A DNA stretch of 64,000 bases from an uncultured Erysipelotrichaceae bacterium (GTDB lineage Bacteria; Bacillota_I; Bacilli_A; Erysipelotrichales; Erysipelotrichaceae): the NCBI GenBank assembly GCA_902786245.1, contig CADABS010000005.1, forward strand, positions 1 through 64,000, written 5' to 3'. The notes beneath the pieces were generated by a model, which worked only from the letters and a program-made list of their open reading frames with translations, was not told the origin of the DNA and made no database searches. Both the position numbers and the translations under genes were made by a program. This document shows, piece after piece, positions 30,633-38,306 of this stretch. The first letter of the stretch is position 1; each line of letters begins with the position of its first letter.

Positions 30633-31346
30633 CTATGAAATCTGCGGATATATAACAATCCATAGATCAATAATGCTTTCGCCATCAAAGATAGGTGCTT
30701 CTATCGCTTCTTCGAGAGAGTCGAATGCAAACTCATCTATACCGTTTGTTATTAGAGTAATATCTTCAAAGGGACAAATCGCACAATGCCGTCCATCAAC
30801 ATAAAACTCTTCATCTGTGCATATGAAGTCGCATATTTCTTGTTTTGTCATTTTCGGCAAATTTGTCAAATGTTGCCCGTGAACATCTTCACCATCCAAA
30901 GGTTTAAGCCTAAGAGGTAATATGTAATCGTTTTGATCGCTGTAATCCGTTTTGATGGTGACCATTGCAATTTCGCTTACCTGAAATCGAAAACCATCTT
31001 TGTCATAAAGAATATCCATCAACTTAATATTAGAGTATCCTTCCTTCCATTCCAAAAGATATAGCTTTTTTCCGGCAACCATATATTCATCAAGTATTTT
31101 TAATAAAAACACTCTTTCCTGCATTGTAAATCCAATTGTTTGGCCAATCAATTCTTCCGGATCTCTAGGAAATTGAATGGATACAAACTCCGTCGGCTGG
31201 ATCCAAGTAATTGGATAACTTCCAGAATTACAGACTAAAAACTTGGCGCTTAAATCCTCTACATCTCTTTTTTTGTCCAAAGCGATTACGGTCTGATTCT
31301 TAATCCTGAAGGCATCGATCACTTTATATCTCATATCATCGATCAT
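30633..31346 (-). CDS. Unrecognised cassette protein 4
   Basis: 237 residues, soluble, slightly acidic, AT-rich coding sequence unlike the phage genes to the left. The body contains 'EELIGQTIGFTMQERVFLLKILDEYMVAGKKLYLLEWKEG' and a C-terminal Cys pair (HCAICPFED). No known family recognised. Last gene of a leftward four-gene run; it overlaps the gene before it by four bases, so the run is an operon. Possible lysogenic-conversion or defence role. Confidence 0.65.
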   Translation of the reverse strand: MIDDMRYKVIDAFRIKNQTVIALDKKRDVEDLSAKFLVCNSGSYPITWIQPTEFVSIQFPRDPEELIGQTIGFTMQERVFLLKILDEYMVAGKKLYLLEWKEGYSNIKLMDILYDKDGFRFQVSEIAMVTIKTDYSDQNDYILPLRLKPLDGEDVHGQHLTNLPKMTKQEICDFICTDEEFYVDGRHCAICPFEDITLITNGIDEFAFDSLEEAIEAPIFDGESIIDLWIVIYPQIS

Positions 31347-31975
31347 ATCAACTCGCCACTCTCTTTATAACTCAAAGTAAAACTTGTAAGGATTCGGATT
31401 AGTGTACTATCACCGGAAACTCCATACTGTGTAACTAACGGATAACCGTCATCACTTATCAATGCAACACTAAAATGCGACTTTACATTTCGGTCAAAAT
31501 CCATATATGTCTGCTCTTCAAAAATGTTTTCATATTCATATTTCATCTGACGAAGAGTCTGTTTTAGCATATTATACTGATCATGATTCAGATTAAAACC
31601 CTGGCATGTAAAGCGTTCATCGGTATCTACCCATACCCCCAACTCCTTCGAAATCATATTCAAATCATAACTGACGTTTGAATGCTTAATACTGTTTATG
31701 TTAATTACCACACGCACATAGTAGTCATGTCCGTTCTGCTCCAAGGTCTTATGATTTACGCTGTCATCCGAAAAGCTTTTCCCGCATTTTGTACAGGACC
31801 ACTGGTCGAGAACAGGGGGAATCAGGCACCTGCCAAAAACAACCCTTCTCCCTTGCCGGATCATTTCCCATATTGAATGTCTATTTGAAAAGTGTCCATA
31901 TATCAGTTCGGCTGTCTCTTCAGAACCACAGTATGGACATTTAGGGTAACTGATTTTATGAATATACTGTTTCAT
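31343..31975 (-). CDS. Unrecognised zinc-ribbon cassette protein 3
   Basis: 210 residues from MKQYIHKISYPKCPYCGS. Two Cys pairs (CPYC near residue 13 and CTKCGKSF near residue 54) form a probable zinc ribbon. The rest is alpha/beta with 'VRVVININSIKHSNVSYDLNMISKELG' and 'LNHDQYNMLKQTLRQMKYEYENIFEEQ'. The start at 31975 is chosen because it gives a 20-base overlap with the upstream gene and the ribbon begins there. It recalls its neighbour at 32786, which also has an N-terminal ribbon. Confidence 0.65.
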   Translation of the reverse strand: MKQYIHKISYPKCPYCGSEETAELIYGHFSNRHSIWEMIRQGRRVVFGRCLIPPVLDQWSCTKCGKSFSDDSVNHKTLEQNGHDYYVRVVININSIKHSNVSYDLNMISKELGVWVDTDERFTCQGFNLNHDQYNMLKQTLRQMKYEYENIFEEQTYMDFDRNVKSHFSVALISDDGYPLVTQYGVSGDSTLIRILTSFTLSYKESGELI

Positions 31976-32756
31976 AGCATTGTAAACTCCGCAATTGCGG
32001 CAAGGACATAATCTCGTTAATGACAGGATAGTTTGATTTCTCCTTAAAGTATTGTGCTGTACTGCGTGGATTTGTATTCTTTCCAAGCCATGCACATCCA
32101 AATTCTATGCGATAGCCATCCAAATAAACTCTGTCATCTTCATAATAGCCATAAGTGTCCTTATCCATATCACTGACACTATTAAAATAATCTCTCGCAA
32201 AGCTCTTTGCTTTTTCCAAAAGATTCGTTTCTATCCGGAATGTAACAATCGGATCAGGGAGTTTCCCGCAGAACATATGAAGGGATACATCGCCTGTTGG
32301 ATAAAGCTTCACAAAACTGTTCCTGCTTCCGGCATATTGTGAAACAATCATAAATATATCATCATCTGTAATCATGGCTTTATTATGCTTCCAGAGAGCA
32401 TCGGTCTCTTCTGCCAGTGAGATAATCAGTTCTTCTATTCGAAAGCCATCTCTGATCGGTACTGCAAGATATATTTCTTTTTTATACTTGTCAATGAGAT
32501 CTGCCATTTTCCATATTATCTTTTCGTTTGTCCACGAATCATCAAACTGTTCGATACCAATAACGATTGGCCCAAAATCTTTTTTGGAGGATAATTTCTC
32601 AAAAAACATCTGTTCATTTTGCAGTAGTTGCTTGACATTAAGCCTTCTGTAATCAGGGAATTCTTCCATACGGATCTTTATGCTGAACAGTAAATCAATC
32701 TCCTTTTTTACATGATCATCAATGAGTTTTATGGTGTTCTTCTCGTCAATCAGCAT
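31956..32756 (-). CDS. Unrecognised cassette protein 2
   Basis: 266 residues, soluble, no metal motif or signal. Segments include 'PDYRRLNVKQLLQNEQMFFEKL', 'FGPIVIGIEQFDDSWTNEKIIWKMADLIDKYKKEIYLAVPIRDGF' and 'DDDIFMIVSQYAGSRNSFVKLYPTGDVSLHMFCGKL'. Not recognised. Second gene of the leftward run, 29 bases after the first, overlapping the third. AT-rich, so probably acquired. Confidence 0.65.
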   Translation of the reverse strand: MLIDEKNTIKLIDDHVKKEIDLLFSIKIRMEEFPDYRRLNVKQLLQNEQMFFEKLSSKKDFGPIVIGIEQFDDSWTNEKIIWKMADLIDKYKKEIYLAVPIRDGFRIEELIISLAEETDALWKHNKAMITDDDIFMIVSQYAGSRNSFVKLYPTGDVSLHMFCGKLPDPIVTFRIETNLLEKAKSFARDYFNSVSDMDKDTYGYYEDDRVYLDGYRIEFGCAWLGKNTNPRSTAQYFKEKSNYPVINEIMSLPQLRSLQCYETVYS

Positions 32757-32785
32757 ATTTACCTCTATTCATACGCAATAACTTC

Positions 32786-33673
32786 CTAATAGTTAAAACT
32801 CTTAGAAGTATAGTGCCTGAACATGTTCCACACATCAGCAGACTCATCTTTTTCCAATCGATCAATCACTTCGTCACCTACCGCCTGTGCTATCAATTCC
32901 TCCCCATGATCCATAACATATTCAACGAATTCCGAATATTTTCTAAATAGTCCCATGTCGTTTTGCTCATACGACTTTATCATTGGTTGGAAGATACACG
33001 TAAACGCAAACCCATAGTGATCAAGACCATATACAGAAACATAGTTTTCATACAACTCTTTGTTTTCCGGAATGTGCTCACACAGCATTTTGTATACTTC
33101 GTTCAAATTGATTGTCTCGGGTTTAATGCGTTTCTCGTTCATCTGTGTATAACCTGCCTCATGCCGCAGTTCTTCCGGCAAGTACTTCCTCATACCTGAG
33201 TATGAATAATGACAATGCATATAATACTGATACTTATCCCGAGGATCCTGCGGATCAATAATCTTGCAGCAGATTTTATTAGCGTTTAATGCCTCTTTAA
33301 CTACATCCATTTTGTCTGGTTCAAGATATAAAATGCTCCCATCCATTAACATTGATCTCATTTGAAGACCAGTGACCTGAATTATTTTTGCAAGATGAAG
33401 TATTATTCTGTTACCTGGCATTTGCTTCTGGGGATCTATGACAAGTTTTGTGGATTCATAAAATATAGGATCACCTTCACAGGGGGTATTTAATTCAACA
33501 GAAGCCATTAGCCAGCACCTGGAGCACCTGACAAACAAGGAACCCCTACAGTTTTGTTTCCAATATAATGATTTATGCCCGCATTCAGGACATATCTCTG
33601 GTTCTGCCTGATTATGATGGATTTTATATACAATGCATTCTTCACAGCCATTTTGTTTTGGAAATCCGCTCAT
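32786..33673 (-). CDS. Unrecognised zinc-ribbon cassette protein 1, immunity-like C-terminus
   Basis: 295 residues starting MSGFPKQNGCEECIVYK. CEEC, CPECGH and CSRCW in the first 60 residues indicate two zinc knuckles. The middle (RIILHLAKIIQVTGLQMRSMLMDGSILYLEPDKMDVVKEALNA) has the form of an L7/L12-like alpha-beta unit. The last ~75 residues (LFRKYSEFVEYVMDHGEELIAQAVGDEVIDRLEKDESADVWNMFRHY) resemble helical immunity proteins of polymorphic-toxin systems. GGAGGGAACGAAA supports the ATG at 33673. First gene of the cassette operon. Confidence 0.65.
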   Translation of the reverse strand: MSGFPKQNGCEECIVYKIHHNQAEPEICPECGHKSLYWKQNCRGSLFVRCSRCWLMASVELNTPCEGDPIFYESTKLVIDPQKQMPGNRIILHLAKIIQVTGLQMRSMLMDGSILYLEPDKMDVVKEALNANKICCKIIDPQDPRDKYQYYMHCHYSYSGMRKYLPEELRHEAGYTQMNEKRIKPETINLNEVYKMLCEHIPENKELYENYVSVYGLDHYGFAFTCIFQPMIKSYEQNDMGLFRKYSEFVEYVMDHGEELIAQAVGDEVIDRLEKDESADVWNMFRHYTSKSFNY

Positions 33674-33756
33674 TTTCGTTCCCTCCATTTTGAGTATCCC
33701 AAGGAAACTCCGCAAAAAAACTGCCAGCAATGAGATTTGTTAAATCAGCTGGGTTG

Positions 33757-33790
33757 TTGGGTCATTTTTGGGTCAATTTTTTAAAAATGG
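33757..33790. repeat. Direct repeat A, right copy
   Basis: Tandem GGGTCATTTTT and GGGTCAATTTT (33759-33781) followed by TTAAAAAT repeats the 30496 site in the same orientation, with the two sub-elements in swapped order. It lies between the promoter side of the cassette and repeat B. Otherwise the stretch 33674-33943 holds no gene. Confidence 0.45.
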
Positions 33791-33892
33791 AAGATCCGAA
33801 TAGAGACGCATATTCCCTTTTAAAGCTTCACAAGACCGTATAAGAATTCTAAAAGCATACATTAGTACTATGTAAGAGTACTTGTGTGACGG

Positions 33893-33912
33893 TCTGCCAA
33901 GTGGCACCATCA
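33893..33912. repeat. Direct repeat B, right copy (possible attR)
   Basis: TCTGCCAAGTGGCACCATCA, one base different from 30426-30445; this copy has the perfect internal inverted repeat TGCCA-AG-TGGCA. It sits at the junction with clear host genes, directly beside the terminator of the next leftward host gene, a common prophage insertion point. Confidence 0.5.
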
Positions 33913-33937
33913 AAAACCGCAGATGATGACTGCGGTT
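33912..33937 (-). terminator. Terminator of the leftward tandem-HTH gene
   Basis: On the minus strand AACCGCAG pairs with CTGCGGTT (33930-33937 and 33915-33922), loop of seven, followed by five T (33912-33916 read in reverse). It lies seven bases beyond the stop of the gene at 33944. Confidence 0.7.
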
Positions 33938-33943
33938 CAAAGG

Positions 33944-35656
33944 CTACAGAGAACTCTGCCGGATGAGCCTGCGGGCATATTCATGGAAAGCCTCTACCAG
34001 CAGAGGATGCGATACTTCAAAACTGATCGGAGAATCACCGGTATAGATGATCTGCACGAAATGACCGCAGATCAGGATCCGGATGTTATCGAAGGTATTC
34101 TGCTGCAGAGGGATAAACCGGTAATCCGGGTTTTCTTTCTGCAGTGAGCGGATGGCCTGTACATGGGCTCTGTACTGTTCCGGTGTATAGAACAGCTGCG
34201 TACCGCCGGGCAGTTTTTCCGCCGGTATCTGTGCAGGCAGATCCTCATGCAGAGGCATACATTCGGTAATTCTGCCGGTGCGCAGAAGTTCCAGGAAGCT
34301 GACATGCATGTTTTTCCAGTATTCATACAGCTGCGGGGACTGAAACTCTGCCGCGAGTTCTTCCGGCATGGTCGCAATGGATAACGTATTCTGGATCAGC
34401 GTGCATCCCGAGGCTTCCGGCAGGGACAGAGACGGATTCATCCGCACAAGCATCCTTGCCTGCTGCAGAAGCGACTGGTATTCAAATACACACTGGTTCA
34501 GTTCTTCCGTGCCGGTGACGTAATTGTACAGTCCGTGCGATTCCGCACCGGCTGTATGAAAAGCCCTGATACAGGATGATTCCGGATTGAGAAAGAAGGT
34601 ATGCGAAAAGCGGGCATCTCTCTGCTTCAGGCTGTAGTACGACTCCAGCATGCCTGTCATATACAGCGGTATCCAGCCTTTGAGGGCAGAAATCATTTCA
34701 TCCGGTTCTCTGGCGATGTTATGAATGACCGTAATGTGCGTGCCCCCGGCAGCGCACAGATACATCAATGCCGACCATTGCCTAAAGAATCCTGCATCTT
34801 CTGTCATCCACTGCATATTCTGATCGGAATACAGGTACAGATGACCGGCATGATTCTGCGCTGCTTCACTGAGAAAGCGCAGAACAGCTTCGCGCAGTCC
34901 TTCATTTCCGGTATATCTTTCTTTTTTTTCAAAGTTTCCGGCTGCGGGAAGAAATCCTGCAGGAAATGCGGTGGGAGCTGCGGGAGGACGGTACCGGTCT
35001 ACTGCTTCCAGCAGGGACTGGGCAGAGCGGATCGCCGGCAGGTACTGGTCTTCGCTTTCCAGCAGCCAGACCGTAAACACGTCTTCATCGATTTCATCCG
35101 CCGCAATATGCATGATGCGGCCGAGTTCATCTCTGCGGTTATAATGCATGGTCAGATCCCACAGCTGTGCGCATATTCTTTCTGCCGCAGGAGATCCGGC
35201 CTGGGGAATGCGGGTACCTTTCCGGTAGCGGCTGATCAAAGAAGAATCGACATACAGAAGCCGGCCCAGTTTTGCATTGGAAAGATCGAGCATCGTCATG
35301 ACTTCATCCAGTTTCCGGCTGAAGGATTTCAGTTTTTTCTTTTTCTTTGTTTCCGGCATTTCCTTTGCGGGTTCATCGGAAAAGAGCCATGTATGCAGTG
35401 CATTCTGTATCTGTGCGTCTTCTGCTTCAGAATCTGCTCCGCACAGGGCACACAGCTGGGCCATGGTTTCATTTCTGCGGGCACAGAGCAGAATACCCTG
35501 CACGAGCTTTGCGGCAGAAGAACCGTTCTGCTTCGGTACCCGTGAGCCGGTGCGGAAGCGGCTGATGCCGGTACGGTCCAGTCCGGCGGCTTCTGCCAGA
35601 GTACTGTCGCCGGTACCGGTGCCTTTCATGATCTGATCGAGTTTCTGAGAAAACAT
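33944..35656 (-). CDS. Large regulator with two tandem HTH domains
   Basis: 570 residues. Residues ~1-45 (KLDQIMKGTGTGDSTLAEAAGLDRTGISRFRTGSRVPK) and ~112-155 (KLDEVMTMLDLSNAKLGRLLYVDSSLISRYRKGTRIPQ) are two copies of an XRE-like helix-turn-helix sharing KLDxxM, 'S.L/K', 'ISR(F/Y)R.G(S/T)R(V/I)P'. The 400-residue remainder is a probable sensor or signal domain and is not recognised. It is divergent from the membrane-protein cluster at 35777 and may control it. No membrane segment. Confidence 0.65.
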   Translation of the reverse strand: MFSQKLDQIMKGTGTGDSTLAEAAGLDRTGISRFRTGSRVPKQNGSSAAKLVQGILLCARRNETMAQLCALCGADSEAEDAQIQNALHTWLFSDEPAKEMPETKKKKKLKSFSRKLDEVMTMLDLSNAKLGRLLYVDSSLISRYRKGTRIPQAGSPAAERICAQLWDLTMHYNRRDELGRIMHIAADEIDEDVFTVWLLESEDQYLPAIRSAQSLLEAVDRYRPPAAPTAFPAGFLPAAGNFEKKERYTGNEGLREAVLRFLSEAAQNHAGHLYLYSDQNMQWMTEDAGFFRQWSALMYLCAAGGTHITVIHNIAREPDEMISALKGWIPLYMTGMLESYYSLKQRDARFSHTFFLNPESSCIRAFHTAGAESHGLYNYVTGTEELNQCVFEYQSLLQQARMLVRMNPSLSLPEASGCTLIQNTLSIATMPEELAAEFQSPQLYEYWKNMHVSFLELLRTGRITECMPLHEDLPAQIPAEKLPGGTQLFYTPEQYRAHVQAIRSLQKENPDYRFIPLQQNTFDNIRILICGHFVQIIYTGDSPISFEVSHPLLVEAFHEYARRLIRQSSL

Positions 35657-35776
35657 AATATACTCCCTGACTGTACAAGAACTGTCAATGACATTATATA
35701 TGGCACAGAGCGGACATGTTCATGAATCGTTATAATTTAATCGGATAAATTGCTTTTTCCGGAAAGGAAGGATGAG

Positions 35777-36481
35777 ATGTCCGTACAGTATGAACAGGCA
35801 CCGCGTGCATCTGCAGAAAACGAAAGACTGATCCTCGAAGCATTTGCCGGTGAGAATGAAGAAAGCCCGGAAAAAGAGACGGCAGAACCGAAAAGACCGG
35901 AAACATATACCTGGGTCTATGAACTGCCGATGATCCGGAGTTTTTTCCTGCTCTTTGAAGTATGGCGGGTATTCGGCATCGCGGCCGGTATCATGATTGC
36001 ATTCACAATGATTATCGATCTGTTCAGCGGCGGGATCTCCGGCATGATCCGCGGACTGGTGCCGGTTCTGCTTGTTTCTGCCGTTCTTATGGTGATTTCA
36101 CTTGTCGCTTACTGGATCGTGGTCCGGGCCAATAACGGGAGGTATACGGTTCTTTTTGAGATGGATGAAAAAGGCGTCGACCATATCCAGATCAAAACCG
36201 ATAAGGCAAAGGCACTGGATCTGCTTGCCATGCTGGCAGGGAAAAAGACGGGAAATCTGAGCGCACAGGGAGCGGGCATGCTTTCGGCATCCGGCAATTC
36301 CCTGTATTCCGATTTCCGGAAAGTCAGAAAGATCCGGGCTTATCCGCAGAAGAACCTGATTGAACTGAAAAGTACATGGATACGCAATCAGGTCTTTGCG
36401 GAAGACGATGCATTCGAAGAAATCTTTGCATTTATTGCGGAGCACTGTCCGGATGCGGATACAGAGGTGATCGGAGGATGA
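35777..36481 (+). CDS. Two-TM membrane protein of unknown function
   Basis: 234 residues. An acidic N-terminal tail precedes two hydrophobic segments (about residues 66-90 and 98-122: IAAGIMIAFTMIIDLF and LVPVLLVSAVLMVISLVAYWIVV), then a cytosolic domain ending 'FRKVRKIRAYPQKNLIELKSTWIRNQVFAEDDAFEEIFAFI', a PH-like strand pattern. First gene of a rightward cluster of four. The ATG at 35777 follows GGAAAGGAAGG. TATAAT at about 35735 may be its -10. Confidence 0.6.
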   Translation: MSVQYEQAPRASAENERLILEAFAGENEESPEKETAEPKRPETYTWVYELPMIRSFFLLFEVWRVFGIAAGIMIAFTMIIDLFSGGISGMIRGLVPVLLVSAVLMVISLVAYWIVVRANNGRYTVLFEMDEKGVDHIQIKTDKAKALDLLAMLAGKKTGNLSAQGAGMLSASGNSLYSDFRKVRKIRAYPQKNLIELKSTWIRNQVFAEDDAFEEIFAFIAEHCPDADTEVIGG

Positions 36482-36485
36482 TGCA

Positions 36486-36959
36486 ATGAAAAAATATCTG
36501 CGGATCCTGCTTGCAGCGGTGCTGCTTATTGCATGCGGGTGTACACCGCATGGGAACGGCAATGCGCCTTATGAACCGGATACACCGGCACCGGAACCGC
36601 ATGCCGGCATATTCACCTCGGAACACGGCACGATGGAATTCAGCGGCGACGGTGAAAGCATCGTGATCGATTTTGATGAAGAACTCAGCAGGCTGAGCGG
36701 ACTGCCTGCAGGACGGCAGGAAGGCACCTATGTTTTTTGCAGCGGCAATCTGCCGCCGCATGGCTCTGTTCCCGTCCGCTGTGATACTGCCCATGAGCTG
36801 AAAATCGATGTCAGCGGTGTTTCAGCGGTGATCGTAATGGGTACTGTCAATACAGACGGCACTGCATCCGTCGGGGTGAATACGGTCACACCGGAGCGGA
36901 TACCGATGCTGTTCAGCACAGACGGAGAGAATCTGTGCATTGAATTTCTGAAAGGATGA
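36486..36959 (+). CDS. Predicted lipoprotein
   Basis: 157 residues. Signal peptide MKKYLRILLAAVLLIAC with lipobox LIAC puts the lipidated Cys at 17; then a Pro-rich linker (PYEPDTPAPEPHAG) and a beta-rich domain (GTMEFSGDGESIVIDFDEEL). Exported and membrane-anchored. Four bases after the preceding gene, so co-transcribed. Function unknown. Confidence 0.65.
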   Translation: MKKYLRILLAAVLLIACGCTPHGNGNAPYEPDTPAPEPHAGIFTSEHGTMEFSGDGESIVIDFDEELSRLSGLPAGRQEGTYVFCSGNLPPHGSVPVRCDTAHELKIDVSGVSAVIVMGTVNTDGTASVGVNTVTPERIPMLFSTDGENLCIEFLKG

Positions 36960-36968
36960 AAGATAACT

Positions 36969-37898
36969 ATGGCTGTATATTGTCCCAACTGCGGCAGAAA
37001 ACTGCCGGACGGCGCTTCTTTCTGCGATCAGTGCGGCATGCAGATCACTGCACCTGCCGCAAAGAAAAAATCTTCCGGAGCATTCGTCAAGCTGCTTCTG
37101 ACTGCCGCTGTTCTATGTGCTGCCGCATTCGGCGGCATGGCTCTGTGGGAGAAAATCTATCACCGCACTCCGCCGGAAGATCCTTCTTCCATGCCGGACA
37201 GCGAAACCCTGTCTGTTCTTCCTGACGGTGAGGATGTTGAAACAGAAAAGAAGGAAGACGGAGATACGGCCCAGGGAATAGAAGCGATGGAACCCCCGCA
37301 GGATAATACTGAGCCGGAGAACAGCCCTCCTGCATCAGAGGATGTCTCTCAAGGGATAGAGCAGATGGAACCGCAGGATACTGCTGAAACGGAAACACAG
37401 GAAAACAGCACACCCGCATCTGACGATACTGCGCAGGGAATACTGAAGCCTGCCGGAGAACCCCGCTTTGATGATTTCCTGTTCTATGAAAACGATGTCT
37501 ATGCCAACGGCATACCTGCCGATGCGGCATTGCTTTCCGCTGCAGCGATATCCGGGGAATGGAAATACTGTATGACATTCAACCGCCTGAATGAAGGGGA
37601 GGAGCGGATCGATGAGATCGGCCTTGCGGAAGTATCCTTTACAGGGGATACTGCACAGCTGATTCTGCATCCGGTGTATATCCGCTATGGCACCCATGTC
37701 GAACCGGAGAATGAAGCGGAAGTCGGCTACACACCGTTTACCGGTACATGGGACAATGAATATATCGATGTGAAGGCAGGCGGAACTTCAATCGGGCTCG
37801 GCCCGTATTATTCCCATGGCGGATCGGAATACGTACTCGGCAATATCGTGGTGAAAGACAGCGGCATGTTCGGCGATGTGCTGCTGGTCAGACCGTAA
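36969..37898 (+). CDS. Zinc-ribbon membrane protein with acidic repeats
   Basis: 309 residues. N-terminal double zinc ribbon (YCPNCGRKLPDGASFCDQCG), one transmembrane helix (~residues 39-58), then an external low-complexity part with three copies of an acidic unit ([DS]xxQGIxxMEP...), then a folded C-terminal domain (~residues 160-309). Single-pass zinc-ribbon proteins of this kind are common in Firmicutes, mostly uncharacterised. Part of the 35777-38193 cluster. Confidence 0.6.
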   Translation: MAVYCPNCGRKLPDGASFCDQCGMQITAPAAKKKSSGAFVKLLLTAAVLCAAAFGGMALWEKIYHRTPPEDPSSMPDSETLSVLPDGEDVETEKKEDGDTAQGIEAMEPPQDNTEPENSPPASEDVSQGIEQMEPQDTAETETQENSTPASDDTAQGILKPAGEPRFDDFLFYENDVYANGIPADAALLSAAAISGEWKYCMTFNRLNEGEERIDEIGLAEVSFTGDTAQLILHPVYIRYGTHVEPENEAEVGYTPFTGTWDNEYIDVKAGGTSIGLGPYYSHGGSEYVLGNIVVKDSGMFGDVLLVRP

Positions 37899-37908
37899 GG
37901 AGAAAAAA

Positions 37909-38193
37909 ATGAAACGCTATCAGTCATTTAAAGATCTTGTCAAAGATGCATCGCAGCTCTGTCTGGTCTGGCGGGATGTACAGGGAAAACCGGTGACCGT
38001 TCTGGAACTGATCGATTCCATGGATAAAAATGCGGATCTGCAGCCGCCGCAGGCATATATGCTTTCCGAAGAAGGGGCGATCGGTGCGACCGACAGATGG
38101 GAATATGCCGTTACATGGATCCTTGTGCCGATGGAAGACGGAGAAGAAAAAGATGCCATCCTGCAGAAGCTGGAGACATATCTGAAATCATGA
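37909..38193 (+). CDS. Hypothetical protein
   Basis: 94 residues, MKRYQSFKDLVKDASQLCLVW..., small and soluble, not recognised. AAGGAG precedes the ATG, 10 bases after the zinc-ribbon gene, and a terminator follows within 40 bases, so it closes the cluster that begins at 35777. Confidence 0.55.
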   Translation: MKRYQSFKDLVKDASQLCLVWRDVQGKPVTVLELIDSMDKNADLQPPQAYMLSEEGAIGATDRWEYAVTWILVPMEDGEEKDAILQKLETYLKS

Positions 38194-38208
38194 TCAAAGA
38201 ATGAAAGG

Positions 38209-38230
38209 CAGTTCACACGGACTGTTTTTT
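38209..38230 (+). terminator. Terminator of the membrane-protein cluster
   Basis: CAGTTC (38209-38214) pairs with GGACTG (38219-38224) around ACAC, followed by six T. Sixteen bases after the stop codon. Confidence 0.65.
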
Positions 38231-38306
38231 CTTCTGTCTTTTGCATACATATTTGTGGCATAATGGAAAAAGTCTGCTGTTGAAAACAACAACAGTCAGG
38301 AGGCTT

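Noticed and set aside
33893-33912. AAGTGGCACC within repeat B resembles the 3' hairpin of type II-A tracrRNA
   Set aside because: No cas genes, no repeat-spacer array and no anti-repeat in the window; coincidence over ten bases.
34601-35545. 314-codon frame opposite the tandem-HTH regulator
   Set aside because: Antisense shadow; the opposite strand has two recognisable HTH domains.
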